64,000 bases of DNA, taken from NCBI GenBank assembly GCA_039566865.1, contig CM076943.1, forward strand, positions 37,022,663-37,086,662, given 5' to 3'. A model generated the notes under the pieces. The model ran no database searches. It had not been told where the DNA came from and saw only the letters and a list, made by a program, of their open reading frames with translations. The position numbers were made by a program, and so were the translations under genes. Of the stretch, positions 11,163 to 21,895 are shown piece after piece. The stretch is from Aurelia coerulea (lineage: Eukaryota; Cnidaria; Scyphozoa; Semaeostomeae; Ulmaridae). The number at the start of each line of letters is the position of its first letter. Position 1 is the first letter of the stretch.

Positions 11163-11800
11163 TATATTGATAGATATACTCCGTGACACAATATGTCGTA
11201 CAGAATCTTTTACATTAAAGCCTTATTCACTTTTTGTTTTTGTTGCAGGACCAAAGAATTGCTAGCCTGCGTGCAGACTCGACTGCCTGTTCCAATTCCT
11301 GTAATGAATGCATTCTGATCTGATTTGCATTCATCCATCTGAAACACAGTGGAATGGGAAGTCATTAAATAAAAGAATGTGCTGCAGGATGGACCATAAT
11401 TGAACAGTTGTCATTTCGCATTATGAACTCTTTCCACCAAGATTGTTTTCACTCATTCACTCATACAAAACCTGTTTTTCTACATTTTTGGAATTACACA
11501 ATACACATTGAACAGATTGTTGTGATGATGCAGCTGTTTCATTATTCCTGCTGATGCTTATCAATGCAGTTGGATGGAGCAAACAATGAACGATAATAAG
11601 TGAAAGCTAATTACAAAGAACTGATCAAAGCCATTGGTGCAAATATGACTGTGAACTAAAGTTCACAAGAACTTTTGGACTATGAACAATAACTGAACTG
11701 CAGTACCTGTATTTGAAAAGTAAGATAGGAATAGCAGCATTTGATGAATAATATTTACTACTAGTTTAACACTAACACAAACGAAAAAAATCTAAGAAAA
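11163..11800. other. Mostly unassigned, with one MITE-end fragment
   Basis: CTAGCCTGCGTGCAGACTCG at about 11272 is one end of the family complete at 9665-10087. The rest shows nothing I can name. Confidence 0.5.
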
Positions 11801-11915
11801 AGAAAAGAAGACTACAAAAATATAATAAAACCGTTTAGTTTCTATAATTGCGGTTGAGTGGAGTTTAGTTGAATTCGGATGTTTCGTATGGAAGATTGAT
11901 GGGAGAAATCAATGT

Positions 11916-13477
11916 TTAATTGTAGCTATCTAGTAGCCATGTTTTGTAGCTTTTTGTAAAAACTTTCTTACTCTTAGAGACTCGTATTTCTCTCAGAGTT
12001 TCATTCCATACCTTCACTCCGTAATTTGTAATGAAATTTTGTTTGTAGTTTGTTCTGACTAGGGGCTGAGATAAGTGGCCTGCAGTTGCTTGTCTTGTTT
12101 TAATATTGTGCCGGGAGTTAACGAATTGGAAGAGCTTTTGGAAATGATCTTCTACATTTCCTGCTGATACATCATACATGAACTTCGCACACTCTAGCTT
12201 GTAACAGTCGTCTAGTATTAGTAGGCCATATGATTTGAAAAGAGGTGCACTAGGTGAGGTGTGTTTTGTTTTTTGAATCCCATGAGTCTCACTGCTCGTT
12301 TTAGTTTTCTTCGCACAGGGTCCTGATGCTTAGAGTAGGCTCCTCCCCAGTTAGTTATACCATAGTTGATATGGGGTGAAATGAAGGCGTTGTAGATATT
12401 TATCAAAGTATTTTCTGGTACAAAATGTCTCATTTTTGCCATAATGCCAAGACTCTTGGCAACTTTCATATTAATTTGTTGGATGTGGCATTTCCATGAG
12501 AGGTTATTGCCGATTAGGACTCCTCAGTATTTTGCATGATCTGTTTCTAATAAGGGTTCGTTGTTTAGGATGAACTAACAAAAAAATTTGACTTATTGGT
12601 ATTTAGAGTGAGTTTGTTTGCAATAAGCCAGTCTGAAATTTTTCCAAGCTTTGCATTTACTGTATCTTCTATAACATTGAGATTTGGATAGGAGAAGAAA
12701 ATGCTGGTATCATCAGCAAACAAATGGAAACCAAGGACCTTTGATGCTTGGGGGATGTCATTAATATAGAGCAGAAATAGTAACGGACCTAACACACTTC
12801 CGTGTGGTACTCCATATTTTATACTGAGAGAATCAGAAAGTTGTCCACCTACATAAACACGTTGCGTTCTGTCCTGTAGATAAGAACGAAACCAGTCTAA
12901 AGCAATCCCTCTGATACCATAATACTGAAGTTTGCTAATCATGATTTCATGGTCGACCGTATCAACAGCTTTTGCAAAGTCAAGGAATATGCAACAGGAG
13001 AAATGTTTGTTCTCTATTGATTCAACGAGTTTATTGCAGATATCTAGAATGGCGAGGGAAGTAGATTTATTTTTTTGGAATCCAAATTGATGTGGATATA
13101 AAATGTTGTTCTTTTGAATAAAACTTATCAGGCGTGCGTACATCAGTTTTTCACAAATTTTGTTTAAAATGGGTAGAAGAGATATAGGACGATAATTATT
13201 GACTTGGTCTTGAGAGTTTGCTTTGAAAACTGGAATTACTTTACCATATTTGAGTAACATTGGATAATAATCAGAACTAAATGAGATATTAATTAAATAC
13301 GTAAGCAGTTCAGTAATGAAATTCTTAAACAGTTTAATTAATCTTACAGGAATATTGTACGAGTCTGCTGTCTTCGATTGATCGAGACCAGCTAGTTGAT
13401 CAAAGACTTCGGATGCGTTCACAGGGTTAATAAAGATGCTATTTGCATTAGGCTCTTTTAGATAATCAGTGAACTTT
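11916..13477 (-). pseudogene. LINE ORF2, 3' part: reverse transcriptase and C terminus
   Basis: The longest piece (13422-12565) has the RT motifs in order: GKVIPVFK and NNYRPISLLPI (fingers), HQFGFQKNKST, FLDFAKAVDTVDH (motif A, with AVD where AFD is usual), GVPHGSVLGPLLFLLYIND (motif B), FADDTSIFF (motif C, catalytic Asp pair intact) and ANKLTLNTNKS (motif D/E). After a frameshift, 12469-12218 carries INYGITNWGGAYSKHQ, and 12179-11916 the C-terminal NYGVKVWNETL box. The breaks make it inactive. It polymerises cDNA at the target in live relatives. Confidence 0.85.
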
Positions 13478-15001
13478 TTTTTTTTTTTTTTTTATATTCC
13501 ATTATAAATTTTTTACAAGACGAATTACTAATGACGCTACCTACTAATTACTCTACGAAACACTACAAGGACGATAATACCACGGGGAGCAATAGACTAT
13601 GACAACCCCGCAGTAACTAATATCGAAAGAAATAAAAACTACTGGGTGAATCAGGAAAGATGTACCACCCGCCCGCAAAACCGCACCCCAAGAGCCACCC
13701 AACCGATTTGCACAATTTCATAGAGATTTTAAACGACGTGTCAAAGAGGCTTAAACGAAAATTTTGTCTAGGCCTCGGTCGAGGATTTGAAAAAGAATTA
13801 GACGAATCGGATGTGTGACTCCCGCGCCACGACTCCCCGAGCAGGCAACACACCCCCCGACCCACCCATTACATAAAGATACACGTAATTTCTGCAAAGA
13901 AATAAATCAACCATACGGAACTTTACATACAAGACACTTTACGAAGACATACTTGGTGGTTGGATGAGGTATGACTAGATATGATGCGGTCCTAATCGAA
14001 TCGACCAGTTATTTTGATGAATTCTAGAGTCAATTCGAGAATATTTTTGTTAACGTCATTGGGAAGGTCTTTGTCACCATATAATAAAAGTTGCGTTAAG
14101 ACCTCGTTTGGAATATTAACATATCCAAGTGGTCGTAGTAATGCTAAGACTCGAACGAGAAGATTTCGGCGTTGAACCTCAAAGGAAGGGCAAAGCAACA
14201 AGAAGTGTTCCGTATTCTCTATACCGTCGTTCGTAGGGCACATTGGGTTGATGGTATCCCTAAAATTATGCTTGAACTTGTGAAAGTTCAATTTGCTAAG
14301 ACCAACCCTAAGTTGAGTAAGATAGGATAGTCCTACTGGATCGTGAATCCCAAAGACACATTTAGCAGGGGGGCGGATTATGGACAGTAGCCTTTTCTTA
14401 AAAATAGCAATGGTTGGTGCAAGTCTAATCTCTGGACATAGATCATTCCATTCAGACAAGCAATTGGGATAGAAGCTAGATTGAAATCTCTCAGTCCTTG
14501 CCCGAATTCGCCCAGTGACATCCTGTCTGCGAAGAGAATATTGCGACTGTTGAAGTTGCGGGATTGGATCCGTTGTATATGCGGGGGATAGGCTATTCAT
14601 GATTTTGTAAAACAAAGTGAGGCGTCTACTCCACCTTCGGGAACTTAGTGACTCCCAACCGAGCTCTGCGTACAGCTTTTCCCGCGATGTTCCTCTCCAT
14701 GCCCCTGTAACGGCTAGAGCTGCAGAATATTGGACGGACTCTAACTTTTCCATTAAATTTGGTAATATGGTATTGCCGCTGAATTCACATACTTTAGCCG
14801 GAATATGGTAGATAACATCTCCGTAATCTAGGTGGGGTCGCACATAGAGCTTAAATAATTCGTTAAGAGTATGCCTGGGCAGATACTTGGAGAGACATTT
14901 CAGCAGACCAATGCCCTTTCTTGTTTTAGATATAGCTGCTTTGATATGAGCGGAAAAAGAAAGCTTTGAGTCCAGGATAATTCCTAAATGTTTATGAACT
15001 T
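13478..15001 (-). mobile_element. 5'-truncated poly(A) LINE inserted in ORF2 of the resident LINE
   Basis: The 3' side ends in an A-tail on the - strand (T-run at about 13475-13493 of the + strand). The target AAAGTTCA (- strand) is present on both sides (+ strand 15002-15009 and about 13470-13477). The insert starts mid-gene and carries only the post-RT coding region and a ~480 bp 3' UTR. This is what target-primed reverse transcription with early termination leaves. Skipping the insert joins KTKSKF to TDYLKEPNANS in frame in the resident element. Confidence 0.85.
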
Positions 15002-15635
15002 TGAACTTTGATTTAGTCTTGGCTAGTTTGTTAACTAGAGATTGGGCGATCCCAGTGAAATATTGATTGAAACGATCTGCAACTTTCTTTTGATTAGTTA
15101 CAGTACTTCCATTGACTTTTAGATGGATGTTTTTAGAAGATTTGCTGTTTGATTTATTAATTAGCTCATTGATACCTTTCCATATCTTCTTTGAATTGTT
15201 TTTGAAGGTTTCAAAATAGGACCTATAATGATGTCGTTTACTTCTTCTTATTAGATGATTTATCGTGTCTCTGTAATATTTATATCGTTGGTACCAAAAG
15301 ATATCTTTAGATTTTAAGAATTTTTTGTACAATTTGTTTTTGATCGAGATTGATTTCAAAATTCCGTTTATTATCCAAGGCTTTCTCTGCTGTTTTCTTG
15401 GCTTTTTTGATAAAGATTTGACAGGTGCATGCTTCTCCATAATATAGGTAATGCTATTTTGAAAAACTGTAAAACAACTATCAAGGTTCTGTCCTTCGTT
15501 GGTAATCGAAGGAAAGTCAAGATTTTTTATATCGTTTAGGTACTTTGATTCATCGAAGTTTCTAAAGTCACGTTTGAATATTTGTGTCTTTGTTTCTTTT
15601 TTTAATTTCTTTTCAAGGAGTAAGGAGTTTGGCAT
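13992..15635 (-). CDS. 547-codon chimeric ORF: LINE linker fused to another LINE's C terminus
   Basis: The first ~210 residues (MPNSLLLEKKLKKETK to KLAKTKSKF) are the endonuclease-RT linker of the resident LINE. From KVHKHLGIILDSKLSF onward the protein is the post-RT region of the inserted LINE: YVRPHLDYGDVIYHIP near residue 270, an ALAVTGAWRGTSREKL block, and near residue 475 a Cys/His motif in FRDTINPMCPTNDGIEN followed by HFLLLCPSF. There is no RT palm and no catalytic Asp pair, so it cannot be an active polymerase. The fusion is in frame because the insertion point happened to preserve phase. Whether it is ever expressed is unknown. Confidence 0.8.
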   Translation of the reverse strand: MPNSLLLEKKLKKETKTQIFKRDFRNFDESKYLNDIKNLDFPSITNEGQNLDSCFTVFQNSITYIMEKHAPVKSLSKKPRKQQRKPWIINGILKSISIKNKLYKKFLKSKDIFWYQRYKYYRDTINHLIRRSKRHHYRSYFETFKNNSKKIWKGINELINKSNSKSSKNIHLKVNGSTVTNQKKVADRFNQYFTGIAQSLVNKLAKTKSKFKVHKHLGIILDSKLSFSAHIKAAISKTRKGIGLLKCLSKYLPRHTLNELFKLYVRPHLDYGDVIYHIPAKVCEFSGNTILPNLMEKLESVQYSAALAVTGAWRGTSREKLYAELGWESLSSRRWSRRLTLFYKIMNSLSPAYTTDPIPQLQQSQYSLRRQDVTGRIRARTERFQSSFYPNCLSEWNDLCPEIRLAPTIAIFKKRLLSIIRPPAKCVFGIHDPVGLSYLTQLRVGLSKLNFHKFKHNFRDTINPMCPTNDGIENTEHFLLLCPSFEVQRRNLLVRVLALLRPLGYVNIPNEVLTQLLLYGDKDLPNDVNKNILELTLEFIKITGRFD

Positions 15636-17000
15636 ATGATCAGTGATTTTAGGAATGAGGTTTCCACTTGTGGCAACAATGTCAATTGAATTGATAAAGA
15701 TATTGTCGATGAGTGATGGTTTGTTATTACTGGTATACCTTGTGGGCTGTAAGATTAAAAGCTACAAGAAGTATGAAAACATGGTCTCTATGAAATTTTC
15801 AGCATCGGGGATCTTGTCATATCTTAGAAGGTCAAGATTGAAGTCTCCTGTTATCACGTAGTCTACAATTTATTCTCCTTAGAAATTTTCTTCAAGACCG
15901 TCTCATGGTATTGGATGAACTTTGTCGAGTTTTTTTGGGATGATTATAGATTGCGGCTATGAGTACGTTGGGACTGTTGCAGTTTTCTATTTCGATCCAA
16001 AAAGCATCAAATTCGCAGAGATTGTCTTTGTAGGCTTTTGAAAGATCCTTTCGTTCACTGAAACGTAAGCTACTAGACACAAAAATGTCACTCCCTCCAC
16101 CCTTGCTGTTACCCTTTATTCCTACATAATCATGATAGCTTTCAAGGCTGATCTTTTTGAAGTAATCTTTATTTTTGTCTTAGTGCCATGTTTCTGACAA
16201 GGCAATCACGTCAAAATGGAAATCAAGATCACTCAGCAAGAGCTAGAGATTTTCTTTATTATGTAGTAGAGACTGTATATTTGATTGAAACAGGCTAGAT
16301 ACGTCAGAATATTGCGAATTCATATTCGTTTTTAATATGTGAAAAGCATGCGTGGAATAAAAATCGAAATTTGTATGAAATTTGGCATGGTTGTCAATGT
16401 CGTTGTCAAAAAGATAGTCCTGCTCTTTCAAATTTAATTTGCATAGCTCTAATTGGCCTAAGAGACTGTAGTCATTTGATTCAGTATGACGCACTTGACA
16501 GGGACATGAGAAATTTGAATTGAATGTTAATGCAAGTATATCCTCGTCATTGATATCCGTGAACGGAAACGTAGATTGCTGGCACTTAGCACAACACCAT
16601 TGCTGGATAATATGTGAAAGGTTTTGGCTCTTCCCATGGTTTAAGACGGGAACACCTACGGTGAATAAAACACATGCAAGTGCTGCAGGGTATGGCTTTC
16701 TGTAAGGAAGCGCCATATATTGACTTATTGCATACAGAGCAAATTTACCATAATTGCTTTCTGTTGAGACTATTTGCTTTTGGATCATGATAGATTTTCT
16801 TGTTACGAATGTTAGCGTAGTTTTGAAAGCGTTGTCCGATATTGTCTGGAAAGGTAAAATATCTTTTAGGCAAATATAACAATACCAGACTTCATTTGGG
16901 TTTGCCGTGAAAAACTCAAAATCTCGTTGTTTTAGACGTGAACAGTTTATGTGGAACCAAGAATTACAATTGTCGCAACAAATCGATTTGGTGTCTACAG
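15002..17000 (-). pseudogene. LINE ORF2, 5' part: PHD finger and endonuclease
   Basis: On the - strand it opens with a PHD-type zinc finger (ICCDNCNSWFHINC near 17000-16950, then WYCYICLKDILPF). A second partial Cys motif follows (WCCAKCQQSTFPF near 16600). The AP-like endonuclease follows: FQSNIQSLLHN, the LSETW motif near 16200, EFDAFWIEIEN and AAIYNHP near 15980, GDFNLDLL near 15840, and ITDHMPN near 15640. The linker towards RT has KSKRHH-like basic stretches and VADRFNQYF near 15070. Frameshifts and stops occur between 16240 and 15640. The coding strand is continuous with 13477-11916 across the inserted LINE. Confidence 0.8.
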
Positions 17001-17037
17001 ACTACTCTACAGTGATTGGTGTCTACAGACTACAGAC

Positions 17038-18720
17038 TACTCATTGAGTTTCTTGAGGTCTTCGATCTTTACAATGTGTTTGGCGGGAGCGCCATCATCC
17101 TTACGAATGAAAACACTCCCCTTGTTTGTCCAAACATACTTGAATTAAAAGTCCTTCTTCACCAGCTTTTCTACACGGAGCAACATCTTGCGTTGATAAG
17201 TAAGACTTTTGTTCAAAAAAACCTTACCTCCTTCATTGATTGCGGGTGCATGGAAACCAAAATCCTGTATCTTAACTTCTTGCAATGTTTTCTTTGCTGC
17301 GAGAACTTTATCTCTCAGCCTTCTTCTGCTGAATTCTGCAATGATCGGGGCATCAGATTTTGTTGAGATCCTGTGGCATGCTTCAAGGTCATTGGGAGTC
17401 ACGGTCACACCAATTTTTCCGGCTTCTGTAAAATGCGGGTCCGCAGGTCCGATAAAATGCGGGTCCCACTCCAAGATTGGTGGCGGGTCTCGGTGTGTAA
17501 GGCGTGCTACAGCGGTCGACGGGTCTTGCGAGGCTTATGCCCACTTCCTGTTTTCATCCTCGAATGCTTGCGTTCAATCCAACATGCGCAGAAGATAGGG
17601 CTTGTTCTGGTTTGTTTACCTTTAGCAAGGATGTACCGTTGGTGCCAAACTTCAGCAAGGAACTCATAGGATATAACAGCGATGTATCAATCTAGTCAAG
17701 CATAAGTTCCGGAGAAAAGAACATGTACATGTTCCCCTGGGAGTTCTTGCCACCTGATGTTTTGCATATGTCAAGGAACATATTTGCAGCAGTGTTATAA
17801 ACTGTAATATGATTACCAAGAAATAACAAAGTCAATAGGAAATAAGAAACAGCGTAAGAAACTAAACTTAAAATTTGAAAACTTTCATGTTGAAATCACA
17901 AAAAGACGCGAGTGCCTCCTATTTCTATGGTAAAAAGTATCGAACGATGCATAGGGACTTCCCCATGTGAAGGGATCCCCTCCAAAGTACAAAGTTCTCC
18001 CATATAGGCCCATATTTGCATTGGGATTGAAATTCTTTGCAAGCTGTGACTCACGATCTTTTCATTGATCAGGTACGATTTCACAATGTATTTTTCTTTT
18101 TGTGACCTTTGTGACGATCTGCGTCACCATTCAATCCATAGAAATGATTCAATCCCATCGATATTGCAAGGGTTTCGCTTGATGGATTGTAGCGGTGATG
18201 AATTGCTGTCACAGCAGAAAAGCTCATAGAAACTGGTGACTATCGCTTCGTTCTGTACGAAGGGCTCCTTGCCGCATACACCAGCCGTTTGTATGTGGCC
18301 ATGGGACATACATTCAAAGAGACCCGCAGACCCGCATTTTATCGGACCTGCGGACCCGCATTTTACAGAAGCCGCCAATTTTTCCGTCATTGAGATGAAA
18401 AGGTTTTCTACGTCTTCGCCTGTAGCTCGCGGTAATCCAGACAGTTCAACCATACATTTGCGACCATATTGCTCCACGTCGTCAACTTTCTGCGCGCTTT
18501 TCAGGGCTCGTTGTTCTGCTAGCTTGAGTTTTTCATTCAGGGCCTCGTTGTCTTTGGTCAATTTCACGTTTGCTTTTAGGATATTGTCCGCTGTCTTTTT
18601 CACGTTCTTGTAGTCACTCGTTATTTGATTTTTCTCCCAATTAGACCCAAAAGAAGCTGGGAAGGATGAAAATATCTGGAAAATCTTAAGCCCCTCTCTA
18701 CTGACAAAACATATCGGCAC
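17038..18720 (-). pseudogene. LINE ORF1 (coiled coil plus FP25K-like C terminus), broken
   Basis: The N-terminal half (18720-18385) has a Lys/Glu/Ala-rich coiled-coil stretch (LKLAEQRALKSAQKVDDVEQ), then GRKCMVELSGLPRATGEDVENL. The C-terminal half (17409-17038) has TPNDLEACHRI, FSRRRLRDKVLAAKK, VFLNKSLTYQRKMLLR and FIRKDDGAPAKHIVKIEDL, the usual layout of RNA-binding ORF1 proteins of this LINE group. The halves are split by the 955 bp insertion. The frame is otherwise kept across the junction (EK|IGVTVTP), and one premature TAA lies at 17142-17144. ORF1 proteins coat the retrotransposon RNA; this copy is dead. Confidence 0.75.
17420..18374. mobile_element. 955 bp non-autonomous DNA transposon in LINE ORF1
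   Basis: Perfect 46 bp terminal inverted repeats (17420-17465 and 18329-18374) start CGGCTTCTGTAAAATGCG. The duplicated target CCAATTTTTC lies at 17410-17419 and 18375-18384. Removing the element and one target copy restores an uninterrupted ORF1 frame. A 10 bp duplication with long inverted repeats is compatible with a Mutator-like (MULE) mechanism. No transposase ORF is present. The identical repeats imply a young insertion relative to its host LINE. Confidence 0.85.
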
Positions 18721-18889
18721 AACAAAATTGTTTTTACAGAAAACGATTACATCATAGATGATGACAACATGATTTGTGAAATTTTCAATTCTCATTTTGT
18801 AAATATAACTGACACCGTCAGAATCCGACGTTGAAATCACTTCGATAATTGATCACGTGCTGCATTCGATTCAAAGATATAGGAACCAT

Positions 18890-19740
18890 CTAAATATTAT
18901 CAGAATCAAGGAGGCTATTAATGCTGTTGGCGAATTTGAATTTAATTCGTTGCACTTAATGATGTTTGGAATGAAATCAACCAGCTAAGTAGTTCGAAAA
19001 AATCTAGTGGGGAGATTCCTATGGACGCCCTAAAATTACTCTCCGGTTTGCGTATTGATCACATCACATTGTGTATTAATAAGATGTTCGAATAGAGCGA
19101 ATTCCCTAACAAATTAAAGCTTGCTGATGTATCACCTAGCTCCAAAGCTGATGATTCTCAATTGAAATTTATCTCCAGTCCTATAAGTGTCCTTCCGGCT
19201 CTATCCAAATTCCTTGAGTGCATCATGGCCAAACAAATGGCATCGTTTGCAAATACCAGGCTTTTCTCTAGTTTATTGTGTGGCTTCCGTAACGGTTACA
19301 GTACACAACACGCATTGTTCCGTCTTATTGAAGCTTGTCGCAGTACACTGTATAAAAAGAGCTATTTGGAAATGGTACTGATGGATTTGTCAAAAGCTTA
19401 TGACTGCCTTCCACATGATCTCATCTCTTTATAGCTAAGCTGGCTGTCTGCAACACATAGAATCAGGCGTCCCCCAAGATTCAGTTTAAGGTCCATTTTT
19501 ATTTAACTTTATAAATGATTTCACATATGCCATTACGAAGTCAGAGTTCTGTAATTTTGCAGATCAGGCTGATCAAATGAAATCAGACCAGGAATATATT
19601 TCTGAAATTGATAAGAAACCCCTATTCCTGCAACTAGCACAGTCAAAATTATAGGTATTGCTATTGACTCTCGTCTAAAACTTTCATAACATGTAAATAA
19701 ATTATGCACATAAGCCAACAATAAGACCAAAATTCCAAAG
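18890..19740 (+). pseudogene. LINE reverse transcriptase fragment, decayed
   Basis: The clearest stretch (19162-19434) reads SPISVLPALSKFLECIMAKQM, LLCGFRNGYSTQHALFRL and VLMDLSKAYDCLPHDL, which are the RT fingers and motif A region of a non-LTR element with a different sequence from the - strand LINE next to it. The flanks continue in broken frames: SSGEIPMDALKLLSGL upstream, and GVPQDSV with FINDF and FCNFADQAD downstream, where the catalytic FADD has become FADQ. It is truncated on both sides. Orientation is opposite to the 11.8-18.7 kb LINE. Confidence 0.7.
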
Positions 19741-19912
19741 TTTGTAAAATCAGCATGTTTATCATTCTTTGATGCTACGTTTTGCTAAACGAAGACAAAT
19801 TGAACCCAAACAAACAGACATGTAACAAAACAGACAAAACAGAACAAAACTAATACTATAAACGAAGCTTTGTAAAGCGATGAAAATAACCCGATGATAC
19901 TACTTACTGGAA

Positions 19913-20339
19913 TACACGTTTTTTTTTTATAAGAAACTGGTTTATAAGAAACTAGTACTACGATGACCAAAAATTTAAGAAACTCTAGTACTACGCTCAA
20001 GAACAGATAAGAAACTCTAAAACTTTATTTCTGTATGTCTCTCTTATTCTATGTGTCTCTAACACAGGTATCTTTATCTTTTCTTGACTTTTAACTGCAA
20101 AATTGGTAAATTTTTGCCTTAATGTGCATGACTTCTTCTTGATGACAATGTAAATGCAAAATGGAAGCCCTTTGTCGAGAAGAAGGCTCAACTTCGAACA
20201 ATATCGCAATTTTAGGCCCAAAAAAATAAGAAACTAATTAAGAAACTTTTACTACTAAAACACCGAAATTTTCATGCGAAATTAAGAAACTTTTAGTACT
20301 AAGTGCTGATCCAAGTTTCTTATAAAAAAAAAACGTGTA
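19913..20339. mobile_element. MITE with TACACG(T)n ends and AAGAAACT repeats
   Basis: Starts TACACGTTTTTTTTTATAAG and ends in its complement at 20339, with AAGAAACT repeated several times inside near both ends (about 19931, 19946, 19978, 20007, 20228, 20283). If the outer TA is counted as target, the ends are CACG...CGTG, compatible with a TA-targeting (Tc1/mariner-type) element. A second copy of the same family, split by a transposon, occupies 28437-28490 plus 32309-32531. Here the insertion site (single CTACGATG at 19958-19965) is still empty. Confidence 0.7.
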
Positions 20340-21049
20340 CATTTTTGTCCATTTGATCAGCGTTTAAAAATAGCGTTCCTTACGCGATATCCATAAAGAA
20401 CCATAAAAATAAACAAGCTCAAGTCTCCTCGACCACGCTTCGCTTCGCCACGCCTAATTCTACAAAAGAATATAAATGAATACACTAGAAATAACGATAC
20501 CTTAGGAAATGCATGCGCTTGAGAGCCAAAAAGTAGTTGTATCATGGTGGTACAGAGAGACGGACAAAGATAAATGCAAGAGGTGCTTGATTATCACCAG
20601 GATATCAACAATAACAGAAGAAAACGGAAAAGTAACACAACTTATTGCAAAGAAGTATTAGCAACATGAAATGAGGTCCTGTTTTTGCCATTGCAAATAA
20701 TTTTCTATCTAAGCTGCCAAACTGCAGGTGTAGAGTTTGAAAGACGTCTGTTGACACTATATCCTGTGCACATGAAGTAAAGTCTGTGATATATTTGTGA
20801 GGGTTTTAGGACTTCTTGATTGTAACTGATGATGCTAATAATTCAGTGCTTTTAAAAACTATATAGCTAGCATTTACATAAATCAATGACAAGTATAAAC
20901 TATAAAAAGCCAAGAAATTGTCTGTAATAGAATGGTAGTTTTTACAATTCTTTTGTTTTATCAATCTCTCTGGTTTGATTGTTTGGCATACGGTCTTGAC
21001 TTTCTGTCAGTTTCCTTTTGATGTTCATTAGGTTTTTACGAACTGGAGA
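20340..21049. other. No recognisable gene or repeat
   Basis: AT-rich sequence. The reverse ORF at 20357-20545 has no motif. I see nothing to support. Confidence 0.5.
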
Positions 21050-21850
21050 AGAATTTCCACATAGATAGACGAGGATATAGGATAAACTATTCGTTTAATT
21101 GTGACTCGTCAAATGTTGTGTTTTGTTGGAATGTACTGTTTGTGGTGTACAATATGTTGGTAGCACCTGCACACCTTTTAGGCTTAGGTTTAAAAATTAC
21201 AAGGCGTGCAGTCATAAGTTTAATTCAGGGGCCTCAGTACCCCAAGCGGAATTCTTCAGGCATTTTACTGGAGAAGGCCACCACGGGTTTCTGAAGGATA
21301 TTAGTATAACGATAATCGATAGGCTAACGGGGGGAAATAGGATGCGGGAAAGCTTCTGGCAGTATCGGCTGGATTGCTTTGCCCCTAAGGGATTAAACAC
21401 TAGGCAGGCTGATACATAGATTTGATTTTTGTTTACATTTTGGTTGTTTGGTTGTTTTAATTTTTGCGCTCAGCTTTTCGTTAGGGACACACCCTGTTTT
21501 TTTTAGGGATCTCTTTTCTGCCAATCCGCTCTTGGATCTTTCTATTGCTTGTTTTGTTTCTACACACGTTTTTTTTCAACTCCCGCGAGACAGACACCGC
21601 CGCCGACTTTAGCGGCTCTATACTCTGCGCTTTCTTTGGTCTTCTTTGGTCTTCCTGTTGCCGCCTTTCGCTACACCCCTATTTTACACCTTTTGCGACT
21701 TATATTGTATTAAGCAGGATCCCGCTTAGGCTATTGTTTTGTATTGTTTTTGAATTTAGAGATCTATATGTATGCTCGTTCTGATTTTGAAAAGTCATTA
21801 CTGATGAAGGCTTACGCCGAAACGTTTAACGAATGTGTTTTTCTTGTTTA
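21050..21850 (+). pseudogene. Penelope-like element, 3' fragment (GIY-YIG domain and tail)
   Basis: From about 21062 the sequence matches the 3' part of the longer copy at 23630 onward nearly base for base. It encodes CGVQYVGSTCTPFRLRF, the PQAEFFRHFTGEGHHGF segment and ESFWQYRLDCF, ending at a stop at 21417-21419. A frame slip near 21120 (a base lost in the TATTTGTTGG area) breaks the join to upstream codons. The 3' UTR runs to a CTGATGAAGG element at 21801 and a TA palindrome. It lies head-to-tail, 5' of the long copy. Confidence 0.8.
21801..21824 (+). ncRNA. Hammerhead-core-like motif in Penelope 3' end (1)
   Basis: CTGATGA, a GGC/GCC stem around a 4-base loop, and GAAA follow in the order of a hammerhead ribozyme catalytic core. 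CATT before it and AATG after it (21832-21835) could form stem I. Penelope-like elements are known to carry hammerhead motifs. I cannot see a convincing UH cleavage site or stable stem III, so this is only a candidate. Sister copies are at 24356 and 25107. Confidence 0.35.
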
Positions 21851-21872
21851 TATATATATATATAAACAAGAA
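21841..21872. repeat. 32 bp perfect TA-rich palindrome between Penelope copies
   Basis: TTCTTGTTTATATATA is followed by its exact complement. It lies at the junction of the upstream Penelope tail and the long Penelope ORF. All three Penelope 3' ends in the window stop next to a TA-rich microsatellite (here, near 24410 and at 25063-25080), which suggests TA-rich target preference. Confidence 0.7.
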
Positions 21873-21895
21873 AACTATAAGCCTATAAGCGAAGA

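Larger units (their letters stand above)
11800..18720 (-). mobile_element. Old two-ORF LINE with PHD-EN-RT ORF2, interrupted twice
   Basis: Read on the - strand, the order is ORF1 (18720 to 17038), a short spacer, then ORF2 with PHD finger, endonuclease, RT and C-terminal region (17000 to 11916). Two later insertions split it: 17420-18374 in ORF1 and 13478-15001 in ORF2. Both junctions are clean, so the host reading frame is continuous when they are mentally skipped. Without them the element is about 4.4 kb. The outer limits are approximate: no poly(A) or target duplication was found at the 3' side near 11.8 kb. The clade is left open, though domain order fits the CR1/L2/Jockey-like assemblage. 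Confidence 0.8.
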
